Shown: piece after piece, positions 29,759 through 38,843 of the stretch | How the letters are laid out: every line of letters begins with the position of its first letter | Numbering within the stretch: position 1 is the stretch's first letter | Source of the DNA: an uncultured Pelagibacteraceae bacterium | GTDB taxonomy: Bacteria > Pseudomonadota > Alphaproteobacteria > Pelagibacterales > Pelagibacteraceae | Assembly: GCA_902597175.1 (NCBI GenBank) | Contig: CACJWN010000005.1 | Coordinates: 33,537 to 97,536, forward strand | Direction: 5' to 3' | DNA: 64,000 nt | Made by a program: the position numbers and the translations under genes | The notes under the pieces: model-generated | The model's database searches: none | Seen by the model: the letters and a program-made list of their open reading frames with translations, nothing else | What the model was told of the DNA's origin: nothing

Positions 29759-30316
29759 ATGGCTTTAACAAAGACACCAGTTTGCGATTTTGGAAAAAAA
29801 GCCGAAAATTTCAAACTAAAATCAATAGAAAATAAAATAATCACTTTAAATGACGTAAAAGGTGAAAAAGCAACACTAATTATGTTCATCTGTAATCACT
29901 GCCCTTACGTAAAAGCTATTATCAGAGATTTAGCAAAAGACTGTAATCAATTAAAAAAAGATGGGATTAATTCTGTTGCTATCATGTCTAATGATACTAA
30001 AAATTATCCAGAAGACTCATTTGATAATATGATCAAGTTTGCTAAGGCAAATAATTTTGGTGAAATAAATTATTTGTTTGATGAAACTCAAGATATCGCA
30101 AAAAAGTATGGAGCTGTTTGTACACCTGATTTCTTTGGTTATAATAACGATTTAAAACTTCAGTACCGAGGTAGATACAGAGAACTCAAAGATTTAAAAC
30201 CTACCTCAGGTGATGATAGTGATTTAAAAGTTGCAATGAAAATGATTTCTGAAACTCAGGCAGGTCCAAAGAAACAAATTCCTAGTATGGGTTGTAATAT
30301 AAAGTGGTTTAAATAA
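29759..30316 (+). CDS. thioredoxin-fold redoxin (AhpC/TSA-like)
   Basis: TLIMFICNHCPYVKAI redox motif. Confidence 0.85.
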   Translation: MALTKTPVCDFGKKAENFKLKSIENKIITLNDVKGEKATLIMFICNHCPYVKAIIRDLAKDCNQLKKDGINSVAIMSNDTKNYPEDSFDNMIKFAKANNFGEINYLFDETQDIAKKYGAVCTPDFFGYNNDLKLQYRGRYRELKDLKPTSGDDSDLKVAMKMISETQAGPKKQIPSMGCNIKWFK

Positions 30317-31401
30317 TGTTTTTAGTTTCTACTAGAAATTTTCCACCCGAACTTGGTGGAATGCAAAACTTAATGGAGGGTTTGTCTAACGCGCTTTTAA
30401 ATCATGGACCAGTAAAGGTTTTTGCTGATAATCATGATGATGCAAAAAGTTATGATAAAAATTCTAAGTTAAGCATTGAGCGTGTATCAGGCTTTAAGAT
30501 TTTCAGGAAATATAGAAAGGCTAGTTTGGTTAAAGATTTTATAGAGGGAAATGAAATTAGAGCATGTTTCTTTGACCATTGGAAGAGCATTGAAAATATC
30601 GATTTACAAATTTTAAAAAAATCAAAATCTTTTTGTTTAATTCACTCTAAAGAGATTAATCATCCTTCTGGTTCCTCTTTAAATAAAAGAGTTGTGAAAG
30701 CTCTAAACAAGGCAGACTTTGTAATTGCAAATTCAAAATTCACAAAAGAATTGGCATTAAAATTAGGAGTAAAAGATGTGACTGTTATCAATCCAGGATG
30801 TAATTATCCACTCACAGTCAACGAAAAGTCCAGAGAATTTTCAAGAAATATTTTTGGTAACTCTTCACCAAAATTAATTACTGTATCTAGACTAGATGGA
30901 CGAAAAAGTCATCAAAATATTTTGATGACAATAAAAAATCTTTTGCCAAAGTTTCCAAATTTGAAATATGTATCAATCGGTGATGGAGAGGAAAAAAAAA
31001 ATCTTGAAAAGTTGAAAATAGAACTTGGATTAGAAAAAAATGTAGAATTAATTTTTAGTTCCACTGAACAAGAAAAAGTAGGATTGTTAGAACAGTCAGA
31101 CGTTTTTGTAATGCCTTCAGTAGTTTATAAAAAATCAGTTGAAGGATTTGGTATTAGCTACATTGAAGCTGCGTCATATGGCAAACCCTCTATTGGAGGA
31201 ATTTATGGTGGTGAAGGAGATGCGATAAAAAGTGGAATAACGGGATATCTATGTAATGGAAATGATTTGAATGCTATTTACGAAACATTATTAAAAATTT
31301 TATCTGGTGAAAAATATAAAGAACTTGGAAACAATGCCTATGAGTTTTCAAAAGAATTTTCATGGGAAAAAATAATTAAAAAATATATTAGTTTAATTTA
31401 G
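30316..31401 (+). CDS. group 1 (GT4-type) glycosyltransferase
   Basis: NFPPELGGMQNLMEGL N-terminus and EGFGISYIEAASYGKPSIGG C-terminal nucleotide-sugar motif. Confidence 0.88.
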   Translation: MFLVSTRNFPPELGGMQNLMEGLSNALLNHGPVKVFADNHDDAKSYDKNSKLSIERVSGFKIFRKYRKASLVKDFIEGNEIRACFFDHWKSIENIDLQILKKSKSFCLIHSKEINHPSGSSLNKRVVKALNKADFVIANSKFTKELALKLGVKDVTVINPGCNYPLTVNEKSREFSRNIFGNSSPKLITVSRLDGRKSHQNILMTIKNLLPKFPNLKYVSIGDGEEKKNLEKLKIELGLEKNVELIFSSTEQEKVGLLEQSDVFVMPSVVYKKSVEGFGISYIEAASYGKPSIGGIYGGEGDAIKSGITGYLCNGNDLNAIYETLLKILSGEKYKELGNNAYEFSKEFSWEKIIKKYISLI

Positions 31402-32320
31402 ACTTAATTGAATTAATAACACTTTCAACATTTAGATCTTTAAGATTTTCAACACTTATCGCTTTAAAATTATAATTCTCAATGCTTACTTTTTTAGCTG
31501 TTGTGTGACTTCCAAATAATACTATTCCATTTTTATCTAGATGAGATGCTATATGCGCTGGGCCAGTATCATTGGAAACTATAAATTTTGATTTATAAAT
31601 TAAACTTACTAAAGTTTTAATATTTACTGGATCTTTTCCATCTAAAACTACTTTGGCATTCAAATTGTTAGCTTCTTCTATTTCATTAGGACCTGGAGCT
31701 AATAAGATTGGATATTTGTTTTTAAAAACTTGTTTCAATTTTATAATTAGTTCCTTAAAATATGGCCACTTTTTATGAGAAAGTTTTCTAGAGCAAAATG
31801 GAAATAATAAAATATATTCGTTATTAGCATACTGTTTAATTAGTCTTGAAATATCTTCAACGGCCCAGCTCAAATCAATATTTTTTACAAATTCAGTTTC
31901 AATCCCACTTTTGGTTAATTGAACCTCCATGCGATCCAAGACTGGATCTTTATCAAATTCTCCTTTTTTTTGGCCTGGTTCTAATGAGGTTTCAGATGAA
32001 GACCATTCTACATTTTTAATTATAAATCTTCTATAAAATTTTGTTCTTCTTGAATTTTGTAAATCAAATACTTTTGAAAATTCATATTTACTTAAATTCT
32101 TTTTAAGATTATTTAGATAAAATAAGTTCCATCTCGGTAATCTTTTATCAATAATAACCCCGTCTATGTAAGGGCATTCAGACATAAATATCGCATAAGG
32201 CTGTGAGGTAAGTAAAAAAACTTTTCTATTCTGATAAAATTTTTTTATATCTTTAATTGCACCATTTGCTTGAATTAAATCACCTAGTGAACCATGTTTT
32301 ATAATTAATATATTTGACAT
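31388..32320 (-). CDS. GT9 (heptosyltransferase-type) glycosyltransferase
   Basis: ILIIKHGSLGDLIQANGAIKDIKK and VSNDTGPAHIASHL motifs. Confidence 0.88.
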   Translation of the reverse strand: MSNILIIKHGSLGDLIQANGAIKDIKKFYQNRKVFLLTSQPYAIFMSECPYIDGVIIDKRLPRWNLFYLNNLKKNLSKYEFSKVFDLQNSRRTKFYRRFIIKNVEWSSSETSLEPGQKKGEFDKDPVLDRMEVQLTKSGIETEFVKNIDLSWAVEDISRLIKQYANNEYILLFPFCSRKLSHKKWPYFKELIIKLKQVFKNKYPILLAPGPNEIEEANNLNAKVVLDGKDPVNIKTLVSLIYKSKFIVSNDTGPAHIASHLDKNGIVLFGSHTTAKKVSIENYNFKAISVENLKDLNVESVINSIKSKLN

Positions 32321-32366
32321 TATTAATTCCGAGTATATTTATTGAATACTATAGTCAAATATTAAT

Positions 32367-32762
32367 ATGAGTAATAAAATGGACAAAATATTGGCAGAAA
32401 TTTCAGCAGGTGAATTAATAGATAAGATAACGATTTTAGAAATAAAAAAAGAAAAAATAAAAGAAAAAGAAAAGTTAATTGAAGTTGAAAAAGAGTTAAA
32501 ATCTCTAAATCTTACGAAAGAAAAATTCATAACAGATAATAATTCTATAACAGATTATAAAAATAAACTTAAAGATATAAATATCAAACTTTGGGATGTA
32601 GAAAATGGTAAAAGAGCTGCAGAGAAAAAACAAGACTTTGGGCAAGAATTTATATCACTAGCTAGAAATGTTTATAAATTAAACGATGAAAGAGCAAAAT
32701 TAAAACTCGCAATAAATAATACGTTAGGATCAAATATTAAAGAGGTAAAATCTCACGAATAA
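32367..32762 (+). CDS. DUF6165-like coiled-coil protein
   Basis: ISAGELIDKITILEIKKEKI ... FISLARNVYKLNDERAKLKLAIN; recollection of family, not searched. Confidence 0.6.
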   Translation: MSNKMDKILAEISAGELIDKITILEIKKEKIKEKEKLIEVEKELKSLNLTKEKFITDNNSITDYKNKLKDINIKLWDVENGKRAAEKKQDFGQEFISLARNVYKLNDERAKLKLAINNTLGSNIKEVKSHE

Positions 32763-32763
32763 A

Positions 32764-33561
32764 TTATTCACCTTTCAAACTTGGAATCTTTAATCTTAAT
32801 ACTTTAGGTAACTTAGCATCAATTTTCATCGTAATAACACCTTCATTTTTTTTTAATTCTTTTAATATTTTTCCATCAGGTGAAACTATCATTGAATGTC
32901 CAAAAGTTTTACGCCCATTGTAATGTATTCCTCCTTGAGCAGGTGCGAAAATATAACAAAAATTTTCTATTGCTCTAGCTTTTAATAATGTATGCCAATG
33001 TTTTTTTCCTGTAGTCTCAGTGAAGGCTGAAGGAACTGACAAAAAAATAGAACCTGCTTTAGATAATTTTCTATAATGATTAGGAAATCTTAAATCGTAA
33101 CAAATACTTAAACCAAGTTTACCCCATGGCAAATTAAATGTCTTTTGGTTTTTTCCTGCATTAAATGTTTTAGACTCAAAATACTTTTCTTTTTTACTTA
33201 ACACTACATCGTACATATGAATTTTATCATAAAAAGATCTGATTTTTCCATTTTTATCGATTAATACAGATCTATTGACTAATTTATTTTTTGAAACTTT
33301 AATTATTACGGAGCCAACTAAAATCCATTTTTTGTATTTCTTTGCAAGTTTTTTTACTCCATTCAAATAAATATCCCTATTCATTGATGTACATGTTTTT
33401 AATAATTCATTTTTTTTTAAAGAAAATTGAGATGATACTTCAGGGGTTAAGATGAAATCAGTTTTTTGTAGAACTGCTTTTTTGATTAAAATTGTAGTTC
33501 GCTTAAGATTATGATGAATTTTATTATTTGATCTTAACTGAATACACGAAACACGAAACAT
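32764..33561 (-). CDS. carbon-nitrogen hydrolase, Nit1/deaminated-glutathione-amidase-like
   Basis: Glu (LTPEVSS), Lys (YDKIHMYD), Cys (SICYDLRFP) catalytic set. Internal Met start MFRVSCIQL at 33561 overlaps the speDE stop. Confidence 0.85.
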   Translation of the reverse strand: MFRVSCIQLRSNNKIHHNLKRTTILIKKAVLQKTDFILTPEVSSQFSLKKNELLKTCTSMNRDIYLNGVKKLAKKYKKWILVGSVIIKVSKNKLVNRSVLIDKNGKIRSFYDKIHMYDVVLSKKEKYFESKTFNAGKNQKTFNLPWGKLGLSICYDLRFPNHYRKLSKAGSIFLSVPSAFTETTGKKHWHTLLKARAIENFCYIFAPAQGGIHYNGRKTFGHSMIVSPDGKILKELKKNEGVITMKIDAKLPKVLRLKIPSLKGE

Positions 33562-34601
33562 TACTTCATTATAGATGAAGCAAAATTCCATTTACAGTCA
33601 AAACTAGGAATATAAGCACCAGATAATTTAACTTTTCCAAAGCTTTTTTCTAAAACTTTACACCAATTATCTACTTGTTTTGGTTTTTTATCCTGACTTC
33701 CGACTTGAGCAGTAATCACACCACCTCTTTTTAAAATTCTTTTTAAACCTTTCATATTTTTCTTAGCTAAGTCTATGCAGTATTGATCGTCGTTTAAATC
33801 AACAAAAATTTTATCATATTTAGAATCTTCTATTTCTCTAATACTTTTAAAGGCATCTCCCCAAAAAGTTTTTATTTTGTTACTTTTCTTAACTTTAGAA
33901 CAAACTTTTGGCAAATGACGGTAACAAACATCTACTATCTCTGGGTCTAATTCGAACCAATCTATATAGTTTGAATTATTTTCTAAACACGCTCTGGCTA
34001 CTCCCCCATCTCCTCCGCCGATTATCGCAACATTATTATTTTTTTTACTCAAATCATAACTTGATTTAAAAAAGTTTGAGCTATAAATTTTTTCATCTTT
34101 TTCAGCTACTTGAATTTCATGGTCTATAAATAAAGCATGGCCAAACTCCTCTAGATCCATTATTTCAACAAATTGACCAACTTTAGAAGTGAATTTTTCT
34201 AAAACATCCTTAACCACATAAAATTTCTTTTGGCCTGGGGTACTGTAAATGTCGTCATAAAGACCTATGCTACTTCTATCAAAAGCATTAGTCACAACTC
34301 TTTGATGATCAATTTCTTTTCTTAAGATTTTAAGAGCGACTTTAGGATTCACCTTTCCGCATGTAAAAAAATCAAAACTTATAACACCTCTTTCAGGGAA
34401 AGTATGAAAACTAAAATGGCTTTCTGACAACAAAGCAACTAAAGTAAAGCCCTGTGGTTCAAATTTGTGGGAGGCAACGTTTAATATTTCTACCTTTGCA
34501 GCTTTTGCTATTTTGTAAATAACTTTTTCGTAAAATTCAGGTGAATAGTCTTTTTTAACACCAAGAAAATCAACTGTAATGTGCTCACCAACTTTAATCA
34601 T
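33561..34601 (-). CDS. fused S-adenosylmethionine decarboxylase - spermidine synthase
   Basis: N-terminal LLSESHFSFHTFPERG (pyruvoyl Ser cleavage region of prokaryotic AdoMetDC) followed by SpeE domain with AIIGGGDGGVARA and DYxKIFVDLND. Confidence 0.93.
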   Translation of the reverse strand: MIKVGEHITVDFLGVKKDYSPEFYEKVIYKIAKAAKVEILNVASHKFEPQGFTLVALLSESHFSFHTFPERGVISFDFFTCGKVNPKVALKILRKEIDHQRVVTNAFDRSSIGLYDDIYSTPGQKKFYVVKDVLEKFTSKVGQFVEIMDLEEFGHALFIDHEIQVAEKDEKIYSSNFFKSSYDLSKKNNNVAIIGGGDGGVARACLENNSNYIDWFELDPEIVDVCYRHLPKVCSKVKKSNKIKTFWGDAFKSIREIEDSKYDKIFVDLNDDQYCIDLAKKNMKGLKRILKRGGVITAQVGSQDKKPKQVDNWCKVLEKSFGKVKLSGAYIPSFDCKWNFASSIMK

Positions 34602-34606
34602 AAAAA

Positions 34607-35251
34607 TTACCCTTTTTTATAATTTTTAAATTTTCCTAAGACAATTTTTATTTCTTTTTTTGAAAGAATCTTAGGTATTCCAATTCTTAGGGCATTTATA
34701 TATTGATGGCAAATATTTTCGATCTCTTGAGCAAGTTCAAAAGTCTTCTCTAAATTTTCTCCAAAAGCAACCTGCCCGTGATTAGCAATCAAACATGCTG
34801 TTCTATTTTTTAACGCTTTAACAATATTTCTAGAGAGATTTTTTGTTCCAAAAGTTGCATATTTAGTGCATTTAATATCTTCCCCTCCTGCTACTGCAAC
34901 CATATAGTGAAAAGCTGGAATACTTTTTTGATGAGTAGAGACAGCTGTAGCACAAGTTGAATGAGCATGAACTATAGCTTTAGCCTCTTTTTTATTCACA
35001 TAAATATCTTGATGAAATCTCCACTCTGAAGATGGTTTACCCTTTTTTTTATCATAAACACCTTTAAGCGTTACAAATACAATATCTTTTATTTTTAATG
35101 ACGAATACTTTCTTCCAGATGGAGTTATATAAAAGCCATCCACTCCTTTTTCTTTTACTCTTACAGAGATATTTCCTGATCTTAAAGCAGATAGATTAGT
35201 TATATTTAATTTTTTTGAATATTTGATAACTTCAGCTTTTAATTTGCTCAC
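34607..35251 (-). CDS. class II aldolase, FucA/Ald2-like (candidate methylthioribulose-1-phosphate aldolase)
   Basis: GNISVRV, ITPSGRKYSSL, SSEWRFHQDIY, VHAHSTCATAVS, AFHYMVAVAGG, YATFGT, ANHGQVAFG - very FucA-like. Confidence 0.85.
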   Translation of the reverse strand: MSKLKAEVIKYSKKLNITNLSALRSGNISVRVKEKGVDGFYITPSGRKYSSLKIKDIVFVTLKGVYDKKKGKPSSEWRFHQDIYVNKKEAKAIVHAHSTCATAVSTHQKSIPAFHYMVAVAGGEDIKCTKYATFGTKNLSRNIVKALKNRTACLIANHGQVAFGENLEKTFELAQEIENICHQYINALRIGIPKILSKKEIKIVLGKFKNYKKG

Positions 35252-36318
35252 TTAAATAAACCTTTCAAACCTTTTTCTGAAGCTTCACAAACACCTTTTT
35301 CTGTAATTAATCCTGTAACTAATTTAGCAGGCGTCACATCAAAGGCTAGGTTTAATGACTTGCTTTTTTGTGGGTAAATTCTTACTTTTTTTATTTCATT
35401 ATTTTCATCTATTCCTTCAATATGTGATAGCTCTTCTGAATTTCTTTCTTCGATAGGGATATGTTTGTGATCTTTGATGCTCCAGTCTATAGTCGAACTT
35501 GGTAAGGCAACATAAAAAGGAACATTATTATCTTTAGCAGATAAAGCTTTTAAATAAGTTCCAATTTTATTACATACGTCACCATTAGATAAAGTTCTGT
35601 CAGTTCCGACAATACACATATCCACTTCTCCTCTTTGCATTAATATGCCTCCAGCATTATCAGTGATTACAGTGTTTGATATTCCTTCTTCATTTAATTC
35701 ATATGAGGTTAAGTTTGCTCCTTGATTTCTTGGTCTTGTTTCATCTACCCAAACATGCACTTTAATACCTTTTTGATGAGCATGATAGATTGGTGAAGTA
35801 GCAGTCCCCCAATCTATGGTTGCTAACCATCCTGCATTACAATGGGTTAAAATGTTTACCGTATCTTTTTTTTTATTAGCAATATCCTCAATAATTTTAA
35901 GACCGTTCAAACCTATATTTTTACAAAATTTTTCATCCTCTTCTGTAATTGCTTTCGCCTCTTCTAAAGCTATTTTTAAAATATCTTTATCGTTTACTCC
36001 AGATAGTTTTTTCATAACTCTGTCTACTGCCCACTTAAGATTTATTGCAGTGGGTCTTGATGCAATCAACTCTTCACTGGATTTCTTAAGAAAAGATAAA
36101 TCATTATTCTCGATTATAGACAAAACTAAGCCATATGCAGCAGTTGCACCAATTAACGGAGCGCCTCTCACCTCCATTGTTTTAATAGCATTAATTGCAT
36201 CTTTTACAGTTTTTAAATCTTTTATAACAAACTTGTGGGGAAGTTTTGTTTGATCTATTATTTTTACTAAACTATTTACATACCAGATCGTACGATATTT
36301 TTTACCATCTATTCTCAT
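35248..36318 (-). CDS. mtnA: S-methyl-5-thioribose-1-phosphate isomerase
   Basis: EVRGAPLIGATAAYGL, LTHCNAGWLAT, VDETRPRNQGANLTSYEL, GTDRT. Confidence 0.96.
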   Translation of the reverse strand: MRIDGKKYRTIWYVNSLVKIIDQTKLPHKFVIKDLKTVKDAINAIKTMEVRGAPLIGATAAYGLVLSIIENNDLSFLKKSSEELIASRPTAINLKWAVDRVMKKLSGVNDKDILKIALEEAKAITEEDEKFCKNIGLNGLKIIEDIANKKKDTVNILTHCNAGWLATIDWGTATSPIYHAHQKGIKVHVWVDETRPRNQGANLTSYELNEEGISNTVITDNAGGILMQRGEVDMCIVGTDRTLSNGDVCNKIGTYLKALSAKDNNVPFYVALPSSTIDWSIKDHKHIPIEERNSEELSHIEGIDENNEIKKVRIYPQKSKSLNLAFDVTPAKLVTGLITEKGVCEASEKGLKGLFK

Positions 36319-37397
36319 TTTTTTAAATTTTGCTCAACTGACCTAAACAAAAGATTTGCTCCTTTTTCGTTAAAATGTTCATCATTTAAAAAATAAAGAT
36401 CTGTAGACCAGTTTTTATTCTGATTTTTATAGGTTTGAAAATCAGGAATAGCATCAATTAAATTACATTTATTTTGTGAGCATATTTCACTAGCGAAATT
36501 TGACCAGCTAAAGTTTTTCTGCCCAAACTCTAAAGTTTCTGACCATGGATATATTATTAAATAGAATTCAATTTGATTTTTTTTTGATATTTCAGCTATT
36601 TGAAGTAGTCTTTTTTTTAATATTGCTTTACCTTTTAAAAACTTGTTTTCATTCCAGAATCTTTTATCCAAAGAGTTAGAGTCTAAATAAGTAAAACTTC
36701 CCTGTATACTAGTTTTAATTTTTCTTTTTTTATTCAATTTAATATTTGTTAATTCTCTTAAATTTCTAGAATGATAATTTAAATAAGACGCAACATTGTT
36801 TAATAATTTAAAATGTCTTTTTATAAATTTTTCTTTTTTTTGTGAAGTTTCATAAACATAGCTAGAAGCTAATCTTATCTCTTCACTTTTTTCGTCATAT
36901 TGCCATCTAGTTGCTTCATCAATTACATCAGTGAGATCTAAAAATAATAATATTTTTTCGGGGATTAAATCCTCTTTAAGGATTTTCTTTAATTTATAGA
37001 GATAAACTGAGGGGCTGTAAGATCCAACTCCAAAATTATAAACATTATAGTTCTTATATTTTTTTTCTATTAAACCAGCAAAAGTCTTCTCGAATTCTAT
37101 TCCAACTCCATAAGTAAAAGAATCTCCAAAAATAAAAATATTCTTTTTGTCTTTATTTTTAGGAAAACTTTTTTTTCCCACTCTAAGACCCATATCATCT
37201 GTAATGGTCTCTACAATTGGGAAAGATTTTTTGAACCTATATTTTCCTCTACAATTTTTTTTTAGTTCATAGTAAAATTTTTCATACTTCATGCAACTTT
37301 TATAATTTAATATTGAATTACTCAATATTAAATCTACAGACAAAATTAAAGAAACAAATATAAAAATAAACAGAAAATAAAATGAAAATTTTTTCAT
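36315..37397 (-). CDS. membrane-anchored SGNH/GDSL-like protein
   Basis: Start moved to MKKFSFYF (TM helix). FIFGDSFTYGVG, NFGVGSYSPS, and C-terminal NDEHFNEKGANLLF (D/H block). ATG overlaps the mtnP stop and its stop overlaps the mtnA start. Confidence 0.75.
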   Translation of the reverse strand: MKKFSFYFLFIFIFVSLILSVDLILSNSILNYKSCMKYEKFYYELKKNCRGKYRFKKSFPIVETITDDMGLRVGKKSFPKNKDKKNIFIFGDSFTYGVGIEFEKTFAGLIEKKYKNYNVYNFGVGSYSPSVYLYKLKKILKEDLIPEKILLFLDLTDVIDEATRWQYDEKSEEIRLASSYVYETSQKKEKFIKRHFKLLNNVASYLNYHSRNLRELTNIKLNKKRKIKTSIQGSFTYLDSNSLDKRFWNENKFLKGKAILKKRLLQIAEISKKNQIEFYLIIYPWSETLEFGQKNFSWSNFASEICSQNKCNLIDAIPDFQTYKNQNKNWSTDLYFLNDEHFNEKGANLLFRSVEQNLKK

Positions 37398-38275
37398 TAC
37401 TTCTTTTTCAAAACTCTGCCAGCGATGTTTTTTAATTTCCTTATTGTCTTTGTGGGTCTTAATTTTGGATCTGTAATTATTGCAACATCTAAACAATCGT
37501 TAGCAGGATCTTTTTCTACCGAAAAATTTTTAAATGTTTTTATTATTTCTTTGATCATGTTTTGGGCATTTGCAGCGTTTTTCATTAAAGTTTTAACTAC
37601 CACACTTACATCAACTTCTTCATGATCGGGATGCCAACAATCATAATCCGTCACCATAGCAATAGCGGAATATCTTATTTCAGCTTCTCTAGCTAGTTTT
37701 GCTTCGGGCATATTGGTCATGCCAATTACATCTGCGCCCCATTCTCGGTATAGATTAGACTCTGCTAGAGTAGAAAATTGAGGACCCTCCATAACAACAT
37801 AGGTTCCCCCAAATTGATATTTAATATTTAGTTTTTTTAGTGCAGCTTCACAGCATTTAGATAAACCTTCACTTGTTGGTTTAGCCATCGACACATGCGC
37901 AACAATATCCTCATTAAAAAAGGTTTTAATTCTTGAGAAAGTTCTATCAATAAATTGATCAACTATTACAAATTTTCCTGGTTCTAAATTTTCTTTTAAA
38001 GACCCTACAGCTGAGACAGAGATTATATCTGTTACCCCAAGTTGTTTCATTGCGTCTATATTTGCTCTAAAATTTATATTCGAAGGACTTATCTTATGAC
38101 CCCTTGAATGTCTCGGAAGAAAAAATATTTCTTCTTTTCCTAAGTTAGCTATCAAAATTTCATCTGAAGGTTTTCCCCAGGGAGTTTTAATTTTTTTCCA
38201 TTTAGCTTTTGTAAAGCCCTCCATCTTGTATAATCCGCTTCCTCCAATTATCCCGAGCTTTCTTTTTTTCATCAT
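37397..38275 (-). CDS. mtnP: S-methyl-5'-thioadenosine phosphorylase
   Basis: GIIGGSGLYKM, LPRHSRGHKISPSNINFRANI, EGPQFSTLAESNLYREWGADVIGMTNMPEAKLAREAEI, TDYDCWH. Confidence 0.96.
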   Translation of the reverse strand: MMKKRKLGIIGGSGLYKMEGFTKAKWKKIKTPWGKPSDEILIANLGKEEIFFLPRHSRGHKISPSNINFRANIDAMKQLGVTDIISVSAVGSLKENLEPGKFVIVDQFIDRTFSRIKTFFNEDIVAHVSMAKPTSEGLSKCCEAALKKLNIKYQFGGTYVVMEGPQFSTLAESNLYREWGADVIGMTNMPEAKLAREAEIRYSAIAMVTDYDCWHPDHEEVDVSVVVKTLMKNAANAQNMIKEIIKTFKNFSVEKDPANDCLDVAIITDPKLRPTKTIRKLKNIAGRVLKKK

Positions 38276-38303
38276 TTAATTATTAATGCTTTTTTGCTAA
38301 AAC

Positions 38304-38843
38304 TTGAAGCAAAATATGGATTTAAAAAAATATATAAGATCAATTCAAGATTATCCAAAAAAAGGAATTTTATTTAGAGATATTACAACCCTTATTAAAA
38401 ATGCAGAGGCTTTTAAATACACAAATGATAAAATAATTGAAATTTCAAAAAAAATAAAATTTGATAAAGTCGCGGCTATAGAGTCTAGAGGTTTTGTTTT
38501 TGCATCTACAGTATCTTACCTAATGAAAAAACCTTTTATATTATTAAGAAAAAAGAATAAGCTTCCTGCAGAAACTCACTCGATAGATTTTGAACTTGAG
38601 TATGGGAAAGCAACTATAGAGGTGCATAAAGACTCTATCAATAAGGGAGAAAAAATTCTTATTATTGATGATCTAATTGCTACTGGAGGAACAGCTGAGG
38701 CAGCAGCGAAATTAGTAGAAATTTCTGGTGGAAAAGTAGCTGGGTTTATTTTTGTAATCAATCTATTTGACTTACCAGGAGAAAAGCTTCTTACAAAGAA
38801 AGGTTATTTTATTAAAAGTTTAATCGAATTTCCTGGTCACTAA
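38304..38843 (+). CDS. apt: adenine phosphoribosyltransferase
   Basis: PKKGILFRDIT, AIESRGFVFA, ILIIDDLIATGGTAEA PRPP loop. ORF-track start at 38304; alternative Met MDLKKYIRS at 38316. Confidence 0.95.
   Translation: MKQNMDLKKYIRSIQDYPKKGILFRDITTLIKNAEAFKYTNDKIIEISKKIKFDKVAAIESRGFVFASTVSYLMKKPFILLRKKNKLPAETHSIDFELEYGKATIEVHKDSINKGEKILIIDDLIATGGTAEAAAKLVEISGGKVAGFIFVINLFDLPGEKLLTKKGYFIKSLIEFPGH

Noticed and set aside
37397-37496. N-terminal extension MFRCCNNYRSKIKTHKDNKEI... of the SGNH-like gene
   Set aside because: Lies inside mtnP out of frame; the internal Met at 37397 gives a proper TM/signal start and TAATG overlap.
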